In this document: positions 1 through 8,626 of the stretch, piece by piece
Layout of the letters: the number at the start of each line of letters is the position of its first letter
Position numbering within the stretch: position 1 is the first letter of the stretch
Assembly: GCA_046482855.1 (NCBI GenBank)
Contig: JAWOEH010000061.1
Span: 50,194-114,193, forward strand
Source of the DNA: CAYVSF01 sp046482855
GTDB taxonomy: Bacteria; Bacteroidota; Bacteroidia; Bacteroidales; UBA12077
Length of the DNA: 64,000 nucleotides
Reading direction: 5' to 3'
The notes under the pieces: model-generated
What the model saw: only the letters and a program-made list of their open reading frames with translations
Database searches by the model: none
What the model was told of the DNA's origin: nothing
Position numbers and translations under genes: made by a program

Positions 1-904
1 TTTGAATACATTTATCTTTCTCCCATTTCATATAATAGGCAATATCTTCGCCCGATTCTACCATGTTGGCATAGAGAGATTTGATTAGTTGGTTGCACCC
101 CCTGCTTTCCGCATCATCGGGACGCCCTGGTACAGCAAAAACATCGCGACTATAGCCATTGGCCATTGAGGCAGTAATAAGTGCACCACCCGTTTCACGA
201 CTCTCCACAACAAGAGTGGCATCGGCCATGCCTGCTATGATACGGTTTCTGCGTAGAAAATTATTTCGGTCTAATGGCGTTGATGTGGCAAAATCAGTAA
301 TCAATGCACCGGCAGCTGCAATTTTTCGGGCTTCATGTTTATGGGATGCGGGATAGATCGTGTGCAGTCCGTGTCCCAGAATGGCAAAGGTAGGTAGGTT
401 GTGTTCCAGTGCTGCTTTGTGGGCTGCAATATCAATTCCGTAAGCAAGACCACTAATGATGGCAGGACTGTGCCCCAGCTCTAAGAGCTCTTCAATTATT
501 CGTTCAACAAGTAGACGTCCTCTGTCAGTTGCTTTTCTTGTGCCTACAATACTAAGTGCCTTGGCGGGATTTAGCTGAGCATCTCCCTTAACAAAAAGAA
601 CCAATGGACTGTCGTCGCAGTGTTTTAATCGTTTAGGGTAGGCTTTGTGGCTATAGGGCAGGCAGGTTATCTGGTATTTCTTAATAAAGCTCATCTCTGT
701 TTCGGCAGCAGTAAAGATCTTTTTATCCTGAAGCGCCTTAACCATTCGCTGGGTTACAAACGAACATTCACGTGAGATTTTTGCTCCTGAAAGAAAAATT
801 TCTTTGGGACTTCCCAGTTGAGCAATGAGTCTTTTGGCGGTAACCGGGCCAATGTGTTTTACCAACGAAAGGGCAATTAAGTGGAAAAGGTCTTCTTCAG
901 CCAT
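1..904 (-). CDS. dprA: DNA-processing protein DprA (3' end cut by window edge)
   Basis: Reading the minus strand from the ATG at 904 gives 301 intact codons that run off the left edge. DprA binds incoming single-stranded DNA in natural transformation and loads RecA on it. Visible family motifs are the Rossmann-like start SIVGTRKAT (about residue 116), SGLAYGIDIAAH (about 161), a G-H-G-x4-YP stretch, and RNRIIAGMADATLVVES (about 220). An N-terminal SAM/HhH-like part precedes the Rossmann domain. The C-terminal winged-helix domain, if present, lies outside the window. The gene is separated from gdhA by a strong terminator, so it probably has its own promoter in 905-947. Identification is secure. 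Whether the organism is transformable cannot be told from this gene alone, because dprA is also kept in non-competent bacteria. Confidence 0.95.
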   Translation of the reverse strand, partial: MAEEDLFHLIALSLVKHIGPVTAKRLIAQLGSPKEIFLSGAKISRECSFVTQRMVKALQDKKIFTAAETEMSFIKKYQITCLPYSHKAYPKRLKHCDDSPLVLFVKGDAQLNPAKALSIVGTRKATDRGRLLVERIIEELLELGHSPAIISGLAYGIDIAAHKAALEHNLPTFAILGHGLHTIYPASHKHEARKIAAAGALITDFATSTPLDRNNFLRRNRIIAGMADATLVVESRETGGALITASMANGYSRDVFAVPGRPDDAESRGCNQLIKSLYANMVESGEDIAYYMKWEKDKCIQ

Positions 905-947
905 GATTGTGATGATGAGCACCATTCAAGTTACTGAAATTTTGTGT

Positions 948-982
948 AAAAAAAAAGCCTCCCCGAAGGGAGGCTTTTTTTA
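948..982 (-). terminator. Rho-independent terminator after gdhA
   Basis: A perfect 7-bp GC-rich stem (GCCTCCC 957-963 with GGGAGGC 968-974) around a CGAA tetraloop is flanked by an A-run on the left and a T-run on the right, so it can work in both directions. It lies between the end of gdhA and the start of dprA. Confidence 0.9.
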
Positions 983-998
983 TTTTGAATGAGTATGC

Positions 999-2339
999 TT
1001 ATACAATACCTTGGTCGAGCATAGCATTGGCAACTTTTAAGAAGCCTGCAATGTTCGCACCTTTAGGATAGTCGATAAAGCCATCATCTTGTGTGCCATA
1101 CTTCACACACGCATCATGAATGTCCTTCATAATTTGATGTAGACGCTCGTCAACTTGCTCACGTGTCCAGCCTAACTTCATGGCGTTTTGTGTCATCTCC
1201 AAACCTGAAGTGGCAACACCACCCGCATTTGAAGCTTTACCAGGAGCGTAAAGAATCTTGGCATTCTGGAATACCTCAATAGCTTCAGGAGTACAAGGCA
1301 TATTGGCACCTTCAGAAACACAAATTACACCATTGTTAATAAGTGTTTCAGCATCGTTCTTGTCTAATTCGTTTTGAATAGCACAAGGAAGAGCGATGTC
1401 TACTTTTTGTTCCCATGGACGCTTACCTGCAAAGAATTTTGCATTCGGGAAGCGTTCGGCATAAGGAGCAACAACGTCGTTGTTCGATGCACGAAGCTCG
1501 AGCATGTAGTCGAATTTCTCTTGTGAGCTGATTCCGTCTGGGTCGTAGATATATCCGTCAGGACCGGAAATACAAACAACTTTTGCACCTAACTCGGTAG
1601 CTTTCATAGTTGCACCCCAAGCCACGTTACCGAAACCGGAAACAGATACAGTTTTGCCTTTGAAATCCCATCCTTTAGTGGCAAGCATCTCTTTGGCAAA
1701 ATATACGTTACCGAAACCGGTAGCTTCAGGACGAATTAAACTACCACCCCAGTTCAAACCTTTACCCGTTAATACGCCGGTATTTTCACGGGCAAGTTTG
1801 CGATACATACCATACATGAAGCCTATTTCACGTCCGCCAACGCCAATGTCACCTGCAGGTACGTCAGTATTTGGGCCAATTAATTGCCACAACTCAGACA
1901 TAAAAGCCTGGCAGAAGCGCATAATTTCGCCATCTGATTTTCCTTTTGGGTTGAAGTCAGATCCTCCTTTACCACCACCCATAGGGAGTGTAGTAAGCGA
2001 GTTTTTGAAAATTTGCTCGAAACCTAAGAATTTCAGACCGCTTAAGTTTACACTTGGGTGAAAGCGAAGTCCACCTTTGTAAGGTCCAATCGCATTGTTG
2101 AACTGTACACGATAGCCTAGGTTCACATGTACTTTTCCATTGTCATCGGCCCAGGGGATCTTAAAGGTAAGAATACGGTCGGGCTCAACGATACGCTCAA
2201 TGATTGAAGCGCTTTCGAATTGAGGATTGGCATTGTAAATCTCTTCAATAGATTCCAATACTTCATGAACAGCCTGTAAGTACTCTGACTCACCAGGGTG
2301 TTTCTGCTCAAGTTGTTGCATTAACTTATCTACGTTCAT
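999..2339 (-). CDS. gdhA: Glutamate dehydrogenase, hexameric type
   Basis: Encodes 446 residues, the normal length of the hexameric bacterial enzyme that interconverts 2-oxoglutarate plus ammonium and glutamate. The substrate-binding region with YKGGLRFHP (87-95) and the glycine-rich PMGGGKGGSDF (119-129, catalytic-site Lys124) are present. So is the dinucleotide-binding loop SGFGNVAWG (234-242). The start at 2339 matches the usual N-terminus (about 20 residues before the conserved helix). The gene stands alone, with a textbook promoter about 55 bp upstream and a terminator right after the stop. Coenzyme preference is not certain from sight; the length and the GFGNVA loop resemble the biosynthetic NADP(H) enzymes. 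The role is ammonium assimilation or glutamate catabolism in the cytoplasm. Confidence 0.97.
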   Translation of the reverse strand: MNVDKLMQQLEQKHPGESEYLQAVHEVLESIEEIYNANPQFESASIIERIVEPDRILTFKIPWADDNGKVHVNLGYRVQFNNAIGPYKGGLRFHPSVNLSGLKFLGFEQIFKNSLTTLPMGGGKGGSDFNPKGKSDGEIMRFCQAFMSELWQLIGPNTDVPAGDIGVGGREIGFMYGMYRKLARENTGVLTGKGLNWGGSLIRPEATGFGNVYFAKEMLATKGWDFKGKTVSVSGFGNVAWGATMKATELGAKVVCISGPDGYIYDPDGISSQEKFDYMLELRASNNDVVAPYAERFPNAKFFAGKRPWEQKVDIALPCAIQNELDKNDAETLINNGVICVSEGANMPCTPEAIEVFQNAKILYAPGKASNAGGVATSGLEMTQNAMKLGWTREQVDERLHQIMKDIHDACVKYGTQDDGFIDYPKGANIAGFLKVANAMLDQGIV

Positions 2340-2393
2340 CTTAAGGTATTTTTTGATTGAACAATTAGTTTACCTGTTAAAACCAAGTACGAG

Positions 2394-2424
2394 CAAAAGT
2401 AGGGTTATAATTTCTATTACCAAA
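2394..2424 (-). promoter_or_regulatory. Bacteroidota-type promoter of gdhA
   Basis: On the minus strand a TTTG (-33 element, 2421-2424) is followed after exactly 19 bases by TACTTTTG (-7 element, 2394-2401). This is a perfect match to the TTTG-N19-TAnnTTTG consensus of the Bacteroidota primary sigma factor. The expected transcript start is near 2388, giving a leader of about 50 bases. Confidence 0.8.
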
Positions 2425-2501
2425 AAAATACTTGAGATTTAAATATGATTTTCAACAGCTTTTTGGAGTGGCTGTTGCTGTTGGTATTGAAAACTCAAAA
2501 T

Positions 2502-2966
2502 CTAAGTGCTCAAGGATTTAAGTAAGGGGGTAAGTTTGCTCTCTGGCATTAGGGAAATACTGATGGGAGGGTACTTGGCCGTTCCTTTTGATGTCTGCAC
2601 AAATAGAATCAAGCTCTTTCGCAATCCTCCATTTGATTTTTCTATCTTATATCCCTTCAGTTTTTTTCTTTCTACCTTAATCTCTTTACGCCCTTGCTTA
2701 AAGGGCTGAACCGAGACAAACCGGATACTTATATGTTTATTGGTTGTTTCCACTTGCAGGTAATGGATATCCCGCATTAGGTTTATGCCCGTATATATCA
2801 AATATACGCCAATCAGGATGGTTAAAACTAAAGATTTTTGCTCTGTTATGGAGGAGGGCAGTACACCGGGTATGAGCAGCAAAGCTGCACTTACGGCTAT
2901 AATTATAAATACTACCAACCGCTGAATATTGTATTTTACAATGGCTTGCTTGTTGTCAATGGTCAT
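2502..2966 (-). CDS. Small membrane protein of unknown function, co-transcribed with proline dehydrogenase
   Basis: A 154-residue protein I do not recognise. It has two hydrophobic segments (about residues 14-34 and 44-62) close to the N-terminus. A basic, mostly hydrophilic domain of about 90 residues follows and is predicted to face the cytoplasm. The start codon lies one base after the stop of the proline dehydrogenase gene, so translation is probably coupled and the two are one operon. The layout (two-helix hairpin plus small soluble domain) resembles PH-like membrane proteins, but I see no signature motif that proves this. A link to proline metabolism rests only on position. Confidence 0.75.
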   Translation of the reverse strand: MTIDNKQAIVKYNIQRLVVFIIIAVSAALLLIPGVLPSSITEQKSLVLTILIGVYLIYTGINLMRDIHYLQVETTNKHISIRFVSVQPFKQGRKEIKVERKKLKGYKIEKSNGGLRKSLILFVQTSKGTAKYPPISISLMPESKLTPLLKSLST

Positions 2967-2967
2967 T

Positions 2968-4134
2968 TTATCGTCTCTTTCTTCGGGTGTATTCTTTTTT
3001 TAATAAGTTTAGTTCTCGAGAGGATTGCCCGGCTACGGAAGTATTTTCTTCGGCTCGCCTGAGCAGGTAGGGTAATACGTGCTTAACGGGTCCGTATGGA
3101 ACATATTTCGCTACATTATATCCTGCATTTGCCAGGTTAAAGGAGATATGATCGCTCATTCCATATAGCTGCGAGAAAAAAATCCTTGGATCTTTTTTAC
3201 TAATCCCCTTTTCTTTCATGAGTTGTGTCAAATATAAGGAACTTTCTTCATTATGTGTGCCATTAAATATGGAGATTCGATCCAGGTTTTCCATCGAGAA
3301 TTTTAATGCTGCATTGTAATCTTTGTCGGTTGCCTCTTTGTTGGGATGAATAGGTGAGGGATAACCCATTTTTTCCGCTCTTTCACGCTCTTTTTCCATA
3401 TAGGCACCCCGAACGAATTTTGCTCCCACCTGGAAAAATTCTTTATCGGCAATGGCGTAAAGTTCTTTTAGGTAAGGCAACCTGTCCCATCGATACATTT
3501 GGAAGGTGTTAAATACAATGGTGGCTTTGGTATTAAACTTACGCATCATCTTTAGCACTACCCGGTCGATTTCTGCTTGAAAGCTATAGTCTTCGGCATC
3601 AATTAAAATAGGAATGTTGTTGTCATATGCTTGTTGGCAAAGCTGTTCGATACGGAGGTGGAACTTTTCCAACTCTTTTTTTTCTGATGGATTTAGTTCT
3701 TTGTCGGCCGATGCTTTGGTAAGAAGATCGCTTTCGGCAAAGGCCGTTGGTTTAAATACCGCAAAAGGAATATTGGGATGATGGGCAGCGAAATTAATAG
3801 CACGAAGTGTCTCTTTCAGGGCACTTTCAATCGCTGCAATGGAGTCGCCTCCTTCAACTGAATAATCAAGGATGGATTGTACCCCGTATTGTGCCAGGTG
3901 CTCTACGGCAGGCTTGCAATCTTCAAGGGTTTCGCCACCAACAAATTGTTTATACAAAGTGGGTTTTACTGCCCATCCAATGGGAAGATGCAGGCCCAAA
4001 GCAATTTTGGTGAATAGTTTGCTTGTTTTTACTATGGCCGGGTTACCAATGGTTTTAAAGAGATAATAGGCTCTTTTAAGTTCTTTGTTTGTTTTACTTT
4101 TAAAGGCAATTTCTGTGTTTTCAAAAGATATCAT
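2968..4134 (-). CDS. Proline dehydrogenase (monofunctional, PutA N-terminal type)
   Basis: Encodes 388 residues. This FAD enzyme oxidises L-proline to delta-1-pyrroline-5-carboxylate and passes electrons to the quinone pool at the membrane. Family motifs are clear: KFVRGAYMEKERERA (239-253), SQLYGMSDHISF (321-332) and the substrate-binding RRAEENTS (359-366). The length fits the monofunctional form without the P5C dehydrogenase or DNA-binding domains of long PutA. It is the first gene of a two-gene unit with the small membrane protein behind it. The P5C dehydrogenase that would complete proline breakdown to glutamate is not in this window, although gdhA nearby could take the glutamate onward. 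The gene is divergent from aroB, sharing a 92-bp intergenic region. Confidence 0.95.
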   Translation of the reverse strand: MISFENTEIAFKSKTNKELKRAYYLFKTIGNPAIVKTSKLFTKIALGLHLPIGWAVKPTLYKQFVGGETLEDCKPAVEHLAQYGVQSILDYSVEGGDSIAAIESALKETLRAINFAAHHPNIPFAVFKPTAFAESDLLTKASADKELNPSEKKELEKFHLRIEQLCQQAYDNNIPILIDAEDYSFQAEIDRVVLKMMRKFNTKATIVFNTFQMYRWDRLPYLKELYAIADKEFFQVGAKFVRGAYMEKERERAEKMGYPSPIHPNKEATDKDYNAALKFSMENLDRISIFNGTHNEESSLYLTQLMKEKGISKKDPRIFFSQLYGMSDHISFNLANAGYNVAKYVPYGPVKHVLPYLLRRAEENTSVAGQSSRELNLLKKEYTRRKRR

Positions 4135-4201
4135 ATATTTTGTGTTTAGCGTGAATAGGGTTTGTACGGTTATCTATGCGCAATATTTTCCAATAAATGG
4201 T

Positions 4202-4209
4202 TACATTTG
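4202..4209 (+). promoter_or_regulatory. Probable -7 element in front of aroB
   Basis: TACATTTG matches the TAnnTTTG consensus perfectly and ends 17 bases before the aroB start codon. No good TTTG -33 element sits at the usual spacing, so the call rests on one half of the promoter. Confidence 0.45.
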
Positions 4210-4226
4210 TATAAAACCTGCCCGTT

Positions 4227-5300
4227 ATGTTTATAAAATCAGGATGTTCTGAGATCTATCTGGCTCCGGTAAACCAAATTATTGAACGTAAGTTTGGTCA
4301 TTTGTCAAACAAACAATTGTTTGTTTTGGTTGATTCGAATACCAAAAAACATTGCTTGCCCTTGTTGCAAAATTGCGCAATCCTTCATCAGGCAAGGCTT
4401 ATTGAGATGCAGGCCGGTGAAGAGGCAAAGTCAATCGCTACGGTTAGTGAGGTTTGGCGAGCTTTGACCCAGGCTAATGCCGACCGGGGAAGTGTGCTTA
4501 TCAACTTAGGGGGTGGTGTTGTGGGAGATTTGGGTGGTTTTGCTGCAAGTTGTTACAAACGGGGGATTCATTTTATTCAGATCCCGACTACCTTGTTGTC
4601 CATGGTTGATGCTTCCATAGGAGGTAAAACCGGCGTGAATTTTGAAGGTCTGAAAAATCAGGTGGGCGTTTTCTGTCAGCCGATGGCTGTTATTGTTGAT
4701 CCGGCTTTCTTGCGCACCCTTGACAAGCGGCAATTGCTATCAGGTTGGGCCGAAATGATTAAACATGCATTGCTGCAGGGACCGGATGATTTCTTTTATT
4801 TGAAAGAAAAGACACCACAACAGTTATCGTTTAAAGAGTTGAGCTCACTTATTGCACGTAGTATAAAAATTAAGCAGCAAGTAGTGGAGGAAGATCCTAC
4901 AGAGAACGGTCGGCGTAAAATCCTGAATCTTGGACACACTGTCGGACACGCTCTGGAGAGCATAAGCCTGCAATCCTCCACTCCCGTCTTGCATGGCGAA
5001 GCCGTTGCTTATGGATTGGCTATTGAACTTCTGATAGCACATAAAGTACTAAAACTAAATAGTTCATACGTTCAAGAGGTGGTTGGCTATATTCTGTCAC
5101 TTTATCGGCTTCCTTTCGAAAGCTTTCCCAAGGAGGCATTGCTCAAATTGATGCAACACGATAAAAAAAATGCGCACGGCAACTTGTTGTTTGTCCTGCT
5201 TGATGAGTATGCGCTTCCAAAATATGATGTTAAAGTGCTGCCTCCTGTTGTTGAGCAGGCTGTGGAGGAGTTTTCTCAAATGTTCCGTCGTTTTTCATAA
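4227..5300 (+). CDS. aroB: 3-dehydroquinate synthase
   Basis: Encodes 357 residues. The enzyme converts DAHP to 3-dehydroquinate, the second step of the shikimate pathway, using NAD+ and a divalent metal. Visible motifs are GGGVVGDLGGFAAS (95-108), IPTTLLSMVDASIGGKTGVN (119-138), GWAEMIKHALL (173-183), LNLGHTVGHALE (233-244) and LHGEAVAYGL (255-264). Glu176, His237 and His256 are the likely metal ligands. The N-terminal NAD-binding half is somewhat divergent. aroA starts 9 bp after the stop, so the two shikimate genes form an operon, although they catalyse non-consecutive steps. The other pathway genes are not in the window. Confidence 0.96.
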   Translation: MFIKSGCSEIYLAPVNQIIERKFGHLSNKQLFVLVDSNTKKHCLPLLQNCAILHQARLIEMQAGEEAKSIATVSEVWRALTQANADRGSVLINLGGGVVGDLGGFAASCYKRGIHFIQIPTTLLSMVDASIGGKTGVNFEGLKNQVGVFCQPMAVIVDPAFLRTLDKRQLLSGWAEMIKHALLQGPDDFFYLKEKTPQQLSFKELSSLIARSIKIKQQVVEEDPTENGRRKILNLGHTVGHALESISLQSSTPVLHGEAVAYGLAIELLIAHKVLKLNSSYVQEVVGYILSLYRLPFESFPKEALLKLMQHDKKNAHGNLLFVLLDEYALPKYDVKVLPPVVEQAVEEFSQMFRRFS

Positions 5301-5309
5301 TTAACTTTT

Positions 5310-6545
5310 ATGGCAACAAAAATTTTTCCCCCAACAAAGTGGCAACAAAATGTAATTGATCTTCCCACGTCTAAAAGTATAAGCAATCGGTTGCTTATTA
5401 TTCAATACTTGTGCAAAGAACCTTTTGACATTGAGTGCCTTTCGGAGAGTGACGATACGCAGGTTTTGGCGCAGGCATTGGCGAATATTGAAAACACCAC
5501 TATTGATGTAGGACATGCCGGAACCGCTATGCGCTTTTTAACGGCATTACTGTCCGTGACTCCCGGGACACATCTGTTAACCGGATCAGCAAGAATGCAA
5601 AAGCGTCCCCTTGATCCTTTGGTATTGGCGCTACAAGCCTTGGGGGCTACTATACATTTTGAGAACCAGACAGGATTTCCTCCCGTGCGCATTGAGGGTA
5701 AACCTTTGATAGGAGGGCGTGTGAAGATGCCGGCGAATGTGAGTAGCCAATTTTTGTCAGCTCTTATGCTTGTGGGACCTACTATGTCCGAAGGTTTAAT
5801 TATTGAACTTACGGGGGACCTGACTTCTCAGGACTACTTGAAGATGACAGCTGAACTTATGCGACAGCATGGGGTTCAGGTACAATTTTCCAATTCCCTT
5901 ATTCGTGTGGCTCCCGGTGCGTATCAACCAAAATCTCAGAGGGTGGAAGCGGACTGGTCTGCAGCCAGCTATTGGTACCAAATGGTAGCCCTTGGAAAGA
6001 CCGAAGGTTTAACTTTAACAGGGCTATATGAGCGGAGTCTGCAAGGCGATAGAAAGGTGGCAACTCTTTTTGAAGGACTCGGGGTGTCTTCTTTCTTTTC
6101 GGCCGAGGGGGTGCGTCTTAAGAAGGTCGCAAAGTCTGTCATGGGAGAATTTCGTTATGACTATTCGCATCAGCCGGATTTGGCACAAACCTTTGCCGTG
6201 ACATTGTGTGCCCTTGGCATCCCTTATATTCTTAGTGGCTTGCATACTCTTTATATAAAGGAAACCGACCGTATTCAAGCGCTGGTTAGCGAGCTGATGA
6301 AATTCGGCTATGCACTGGAAGATGAAATTCCTGGTACCCTTAGTTGGGATGGGAGGCAGTTCGAGGTTACTCAACAAGAGGTGTTCGTGGCTACTTATGA
6401 GGATCACCGGATGGCAATGGCCTTTGCTCCTTTGTCTCTGATTTATCCCGGGCTGGTAATTATGTCGCCTGGTGTTGTTAGTAAGTCCTATCCGCACTTT
6501 TGGGATGATTTGTTAAAAGTAGGTTTTCGTTTAAAGCGGATTTAA
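5310..6545 (+). CDS. aroA: 3-phosphoshikimate 1-carboxyvinyltransferase (EPSP synthase)
   Basis: Encodes 411 residues, slightly shorter than the usual 425-440. The enzyme joins shikimate-3-phosphate and phosphoenolpyruvate, the sixth shikimate step. Motifs seen are LPTSKSISNRLLII (about residues 19-32, family form PGSKSxSNR), GHAGTAMRFLTAL (about 70-82), KRPLDPLV, SSQFLSALML, IKETDRIQAL and YEDHRMAMAFAPL near the C-terminus. In the PEP-binding loop, which often reads GNAGTAMR, the Asn is replaced by His. This is a visible difference, but its effect is unknown. Second gene of the aroB-aroA operon, closed by a long perfect hairpin downstream. Confidence 0.95.
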   Translation: MATKIFPPTKWQQNVIDLPTSKSISNRLLIIQYLCKEPFDIECLSESDDTQVLAQALANIENTTIDVGHAGTAMRFLTALLSVTPGTHLLTGSARMQKRPLDPLVLALQALGATIHFENQTGFPPVRIEGKPLIGGRVKMPANVSSQFLSALMLVGPTMSEGLIIELTGDLTSQDYLKMTAELMRQHGVQVQFSNSLIRVAPGAYQPKSQRVEADWSAASYWYQMVALGKTEGLTLTGLYERSLQGDRKVATLFEGLGVSSFFSAEGVRLKKVAKSVMGEFRYDYSHQPDLAQTFAVTLCALGIPYILSGLHTLYIKETDRIQALVSELMKFGYALEDEIPGTLSWDGRQFEVTQQEVFVATYEDHRMAMAFAPLSLIYPGLVIMSPGVVSKSYPHFWDDLLKVGFRLKRI

Positions 6546-6669
6546 ACACTGCTGTTTCGCTTATATTTCTTATTCCGATATAGCCCCAGTTGTAAATAAC
6601 ATTGACTTAGGGCATAAGGGGTTATGCTACATGTGCATAATGCCTATTAGCTGGTTTAGCAAATGGGTT

Positions 6670-6727
6670 GCCGGAATATATAAAACCACCAAAACATGCA
6701 TGCTTTGGTGGTTTTATATATTCCGGC
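6670..6727. terminator. Long perfect-stem bidirectional terminator between aroA and the DUF3857 lipoprotein gene
   Basis: Two 24-bp arms (6670-6693 and 6704-6727) are perfectly complementary around a 10-base centre that itself can pair once more. The converging genes aroA (plus) and the DUF3857 gene (minus) end on either side. The arms contain ATATATAAAACCACC and its complement, so each strand ends in a T-rich flank. The stem is far longer than a normal terminator. Confidence 0.85.
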
Positions 6728-6740
6728 TAATTGCTGACCC

Positions 6741-8555
6741 TTATTCCTGCTTAAACAGTACCTCCTGATGTTGGGGGTGTAGCCAAGTTTTTATTAAAGA
6801 TCTGAAAGCTTCGTAGTGTTCTGGTAAAACAGTTGTTTGTGCAAGCTTCAGTTTCTTGACAATATGCAGGGTGTTGCCTTTCTGCGAAAAGATGATGGTT
6901 ACTTCGCCTGCATCATTAGCAATTTCTACAGGCTTTGGTAAGGCCAACCATTTCATATTAGGGGTAAGTTCAAGTTCAAAATCGTAGGATTCAGTTACCC
7001 CTGTTTCTATTGCAAAAGGAGTTGTACGGCTGTCATTCAGTCCCTTCAGGTGCATTGCATTGAATCCCTTTGGGAATGTGGGAAGTGTTAGTGTATACAC
7101 ATCGCCTGTTTGATGGATGGGAGCTTCTTTGTTGATGGCTACAGTGCCAGTTACCTGATGTTTTGTTTTGGAAGCCTCTACCTCCTCTATAGTGCTTTCC
7201 TTTCCAAAGGGCGCTAATCGTTTGCTTCCATAGTTCGTATCGGCATATAAGTTCCAGGCATTTACTGCTATGCCCGAGTAGCTTAGTTGCTGTGTTCCTT
7301 TTGCTTGTAAATTCTTGTCAATTGTTACCTTGCTGACCATTTTCAGGCTTTTGTGTACTTTATCTGGTTCTAATTCCTGCAATTTTCCTGTTGTCAGATT
7401 GATCAGTGGCATTTGTTCTACCACCTCTTTTTCTATGGTGCCAGGATGGGTTGTTGACAGATAGAATCGTTGATTCTCATGATTTATCTGAACATATGCA
7501 TGCCCCAGATTTTCGAAATTACCAACAGGTTCCTGGCCAATTTTTTGGTAGCTGTATACTGGTGTTGCATCAATGTTGTGCAGTTGTAATATTTCTGCCA
7601 TTATTAATGCTTTCTCCCTGGGTGTAGCCCCATTATCTTTCCATATTTCAGCACCCTTACGGACTTTGTACCCGGTATATTCCATAGGAATGTTAAAGGT
7701 ATTCATTTCCGAAATAAACATGCGTTGTAATGCTTCTGCCTTATCATAGGGGGACATGCCCGCTGTGAAAGCCACTTCAATAGCTGCCTTCATGTTGTCT
7801 GATAAACCTGGCTGTTGTTCAGCCAGCCATTGCATTGCCTCTTCCACATTGGCTGTGCTTACTGAAAGTTGAGGAATGTGCACTTTATCATGGGGTTGAT
7901 GAGGTTCGCCTGAAAGTGCAGGGAGGTTGGAGAATTGCCATTTGAAAATTCGGTAATCCCCTTTTGTGCTTACCAGTGGAATCTTATCCAGGTGCGACAA
8001 GTTGTAGTGAAGTTCCTCTTCAATGGGGATCTTAATTATTATAGAGTAATCTTCAATGGGTGATTCTTTTTGCAGTTCTATCTTTTTCATCAAGAAGGGT
8101 AGAAAGTCTTTTTGCGTTTCTACTTTGTACTGGAAATCAATAGTCGATTCGGGTTCCAAGCCGATGTGTGTTACTACTAGTTCCCGCAAATGATTGTAGG
8201 GTGGAGCGCCTGCAGCAAAACGGGGCAGTACCTCGTTGTAGGCATTCTCGGGTGACACAACAGTTTTCCCGTCGGCCATGGTTGTTTCGCTTTTTAGTAC
8301 TTCTACCTGCTGAGTTTTGGGATGAAAAACGATAAAGCTTTCACCATGAAGGCGGTTAAAGGCATAAAAACTTTTCAGTTTTAATTGGTGCTGGTACTCC
8401 TTGGTTAGCGAGCCATTGGGATGAAGGGTGTATGTTTCTGTGATGCTTTTATAAACTGCATCGGCATTGGGATCTTCCTTTGTAGGAGAGGTGCAGGAAC
8501 TAATAATGGCCGCACCTATAAGAAGAAGAATATATTTTTGAATTGTGTATTTCAT
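6741..8555 (-). CDS. DUF3857 lipoprotein with an inactive transglutaminase-like domain
   Basis: Encodes 604 residues. A lipoprotein signal ends at the lipobox ISSC, with Cys21 as the anchor, so the protein should be a periplasm-facing or surface lipoprotein. Residues about 30-225 look like a DUF3857 beta domain (ITETYTLHPNGSL, an ADGK loop, LEPESTIDFQYK). A transglutaminase-like fold follows (about 245-375). Compared with the neighbouring 651-residue protein, the catalytic Cys position is Pro312, His352 is kept, and the catalytic Asp position is Ser367. The domain is therefore probably not an active thiol enzyme. A C-terminal beta domain closes the chain. It lies 71 bp downstream of the related gene in the same direction, with a hairpin between them. 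Function unknown; such proteins are common in Bacteroidota and are sometimes linked to polysaccharide or peptide handling. Confidence 0.85.
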   Translation of the reverse strand: MKYTIQKYILLLIGAAIISSCTSPTKEDPNADAVYKSITETYTLHPNGSLTKEYQHQLKLKSFYAFNRLHGESFIVFHPKTQQVEVLKSETTMADGKTVVSPENAYNEVLPRFAAGAPPYNHLRELVVTHIGLEPESTIDFQYKVETQKDFLPFLMKKIELQKESPIEDYSIIIKIPIEEELHYNLSHLDKIPLVSTKGDYRIFKWQFSNLPALSGEPHQPHDKVHIPQLSVSTANVEEAMQWLAEQQPGLSDNMKAAIEVAFTAGMSPYDKAEALQRMFISEMNTFNIPMEYTGYKVRKGAEIWKDNGATPREKALIMAEILQLHNIDATPVYSYQKIGQEPVGNFENLGHAYVQINHENQRFYLSTTHPGTIEKEVVEQMPLINLTTGKLQELEPDKVHKSLKMVSKVTIDKNLQAKGTQQLSYSGIAVNAWNLYADTNYGSKRLAPFGKESTIEEVEASKTKHQVTGTVAINKEAPIHQTGDVYTLTLPTFPKGFNAMHLKGLNDSRTTPFAIETGVTESYDFELELTPNMKWLALPKPVEIANDAGEVTIIFSQKGNTLHIVKKLKLAQTTVLPEHYEAFRSLIKTWLHPQHQEVLFKQE

Positions 8556-8591
8556 TGGGTTTTGTTTTTAAAAGTTACCAATTACAGGTAC

Positions 8592-8622
8592 ATACATCCG
8601 GAAGTCGATCTTCCTGATGTAT
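8592..8622. repeat. Imperfect inverted repeat (hairpin) between the two DUF3857 genes
   Basis: Arms 8592-8604 and 8610-8622 are complementary at 12 of 13 positions around a 5-base loop. On the minus-strand transcript the hairpin starts 5 bases after the stop of the upstream DUF3857 gene. No T-run follows it, so it does not look like a simple intrinsic terminator. It could be an mRNA-stability or processing element that sets the ratio of the two proteins. Confidence 0.6.
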
Positions 8623-8626
8623 TGTT

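Noticed and set aside
1654..2061. 135-residue ORF antisense to gdhA
   Set aside because: It lies wholly inside the secure gdhA gene on the other strand and shows no domain or start signal.
2453..2477. 7-bp inverted repeat CAACAGC/GCTGTTG downstream of the proline dehydrogenase operon
   Set aside because: No T-run on either strand, so a terminator is not supported; arms are short.
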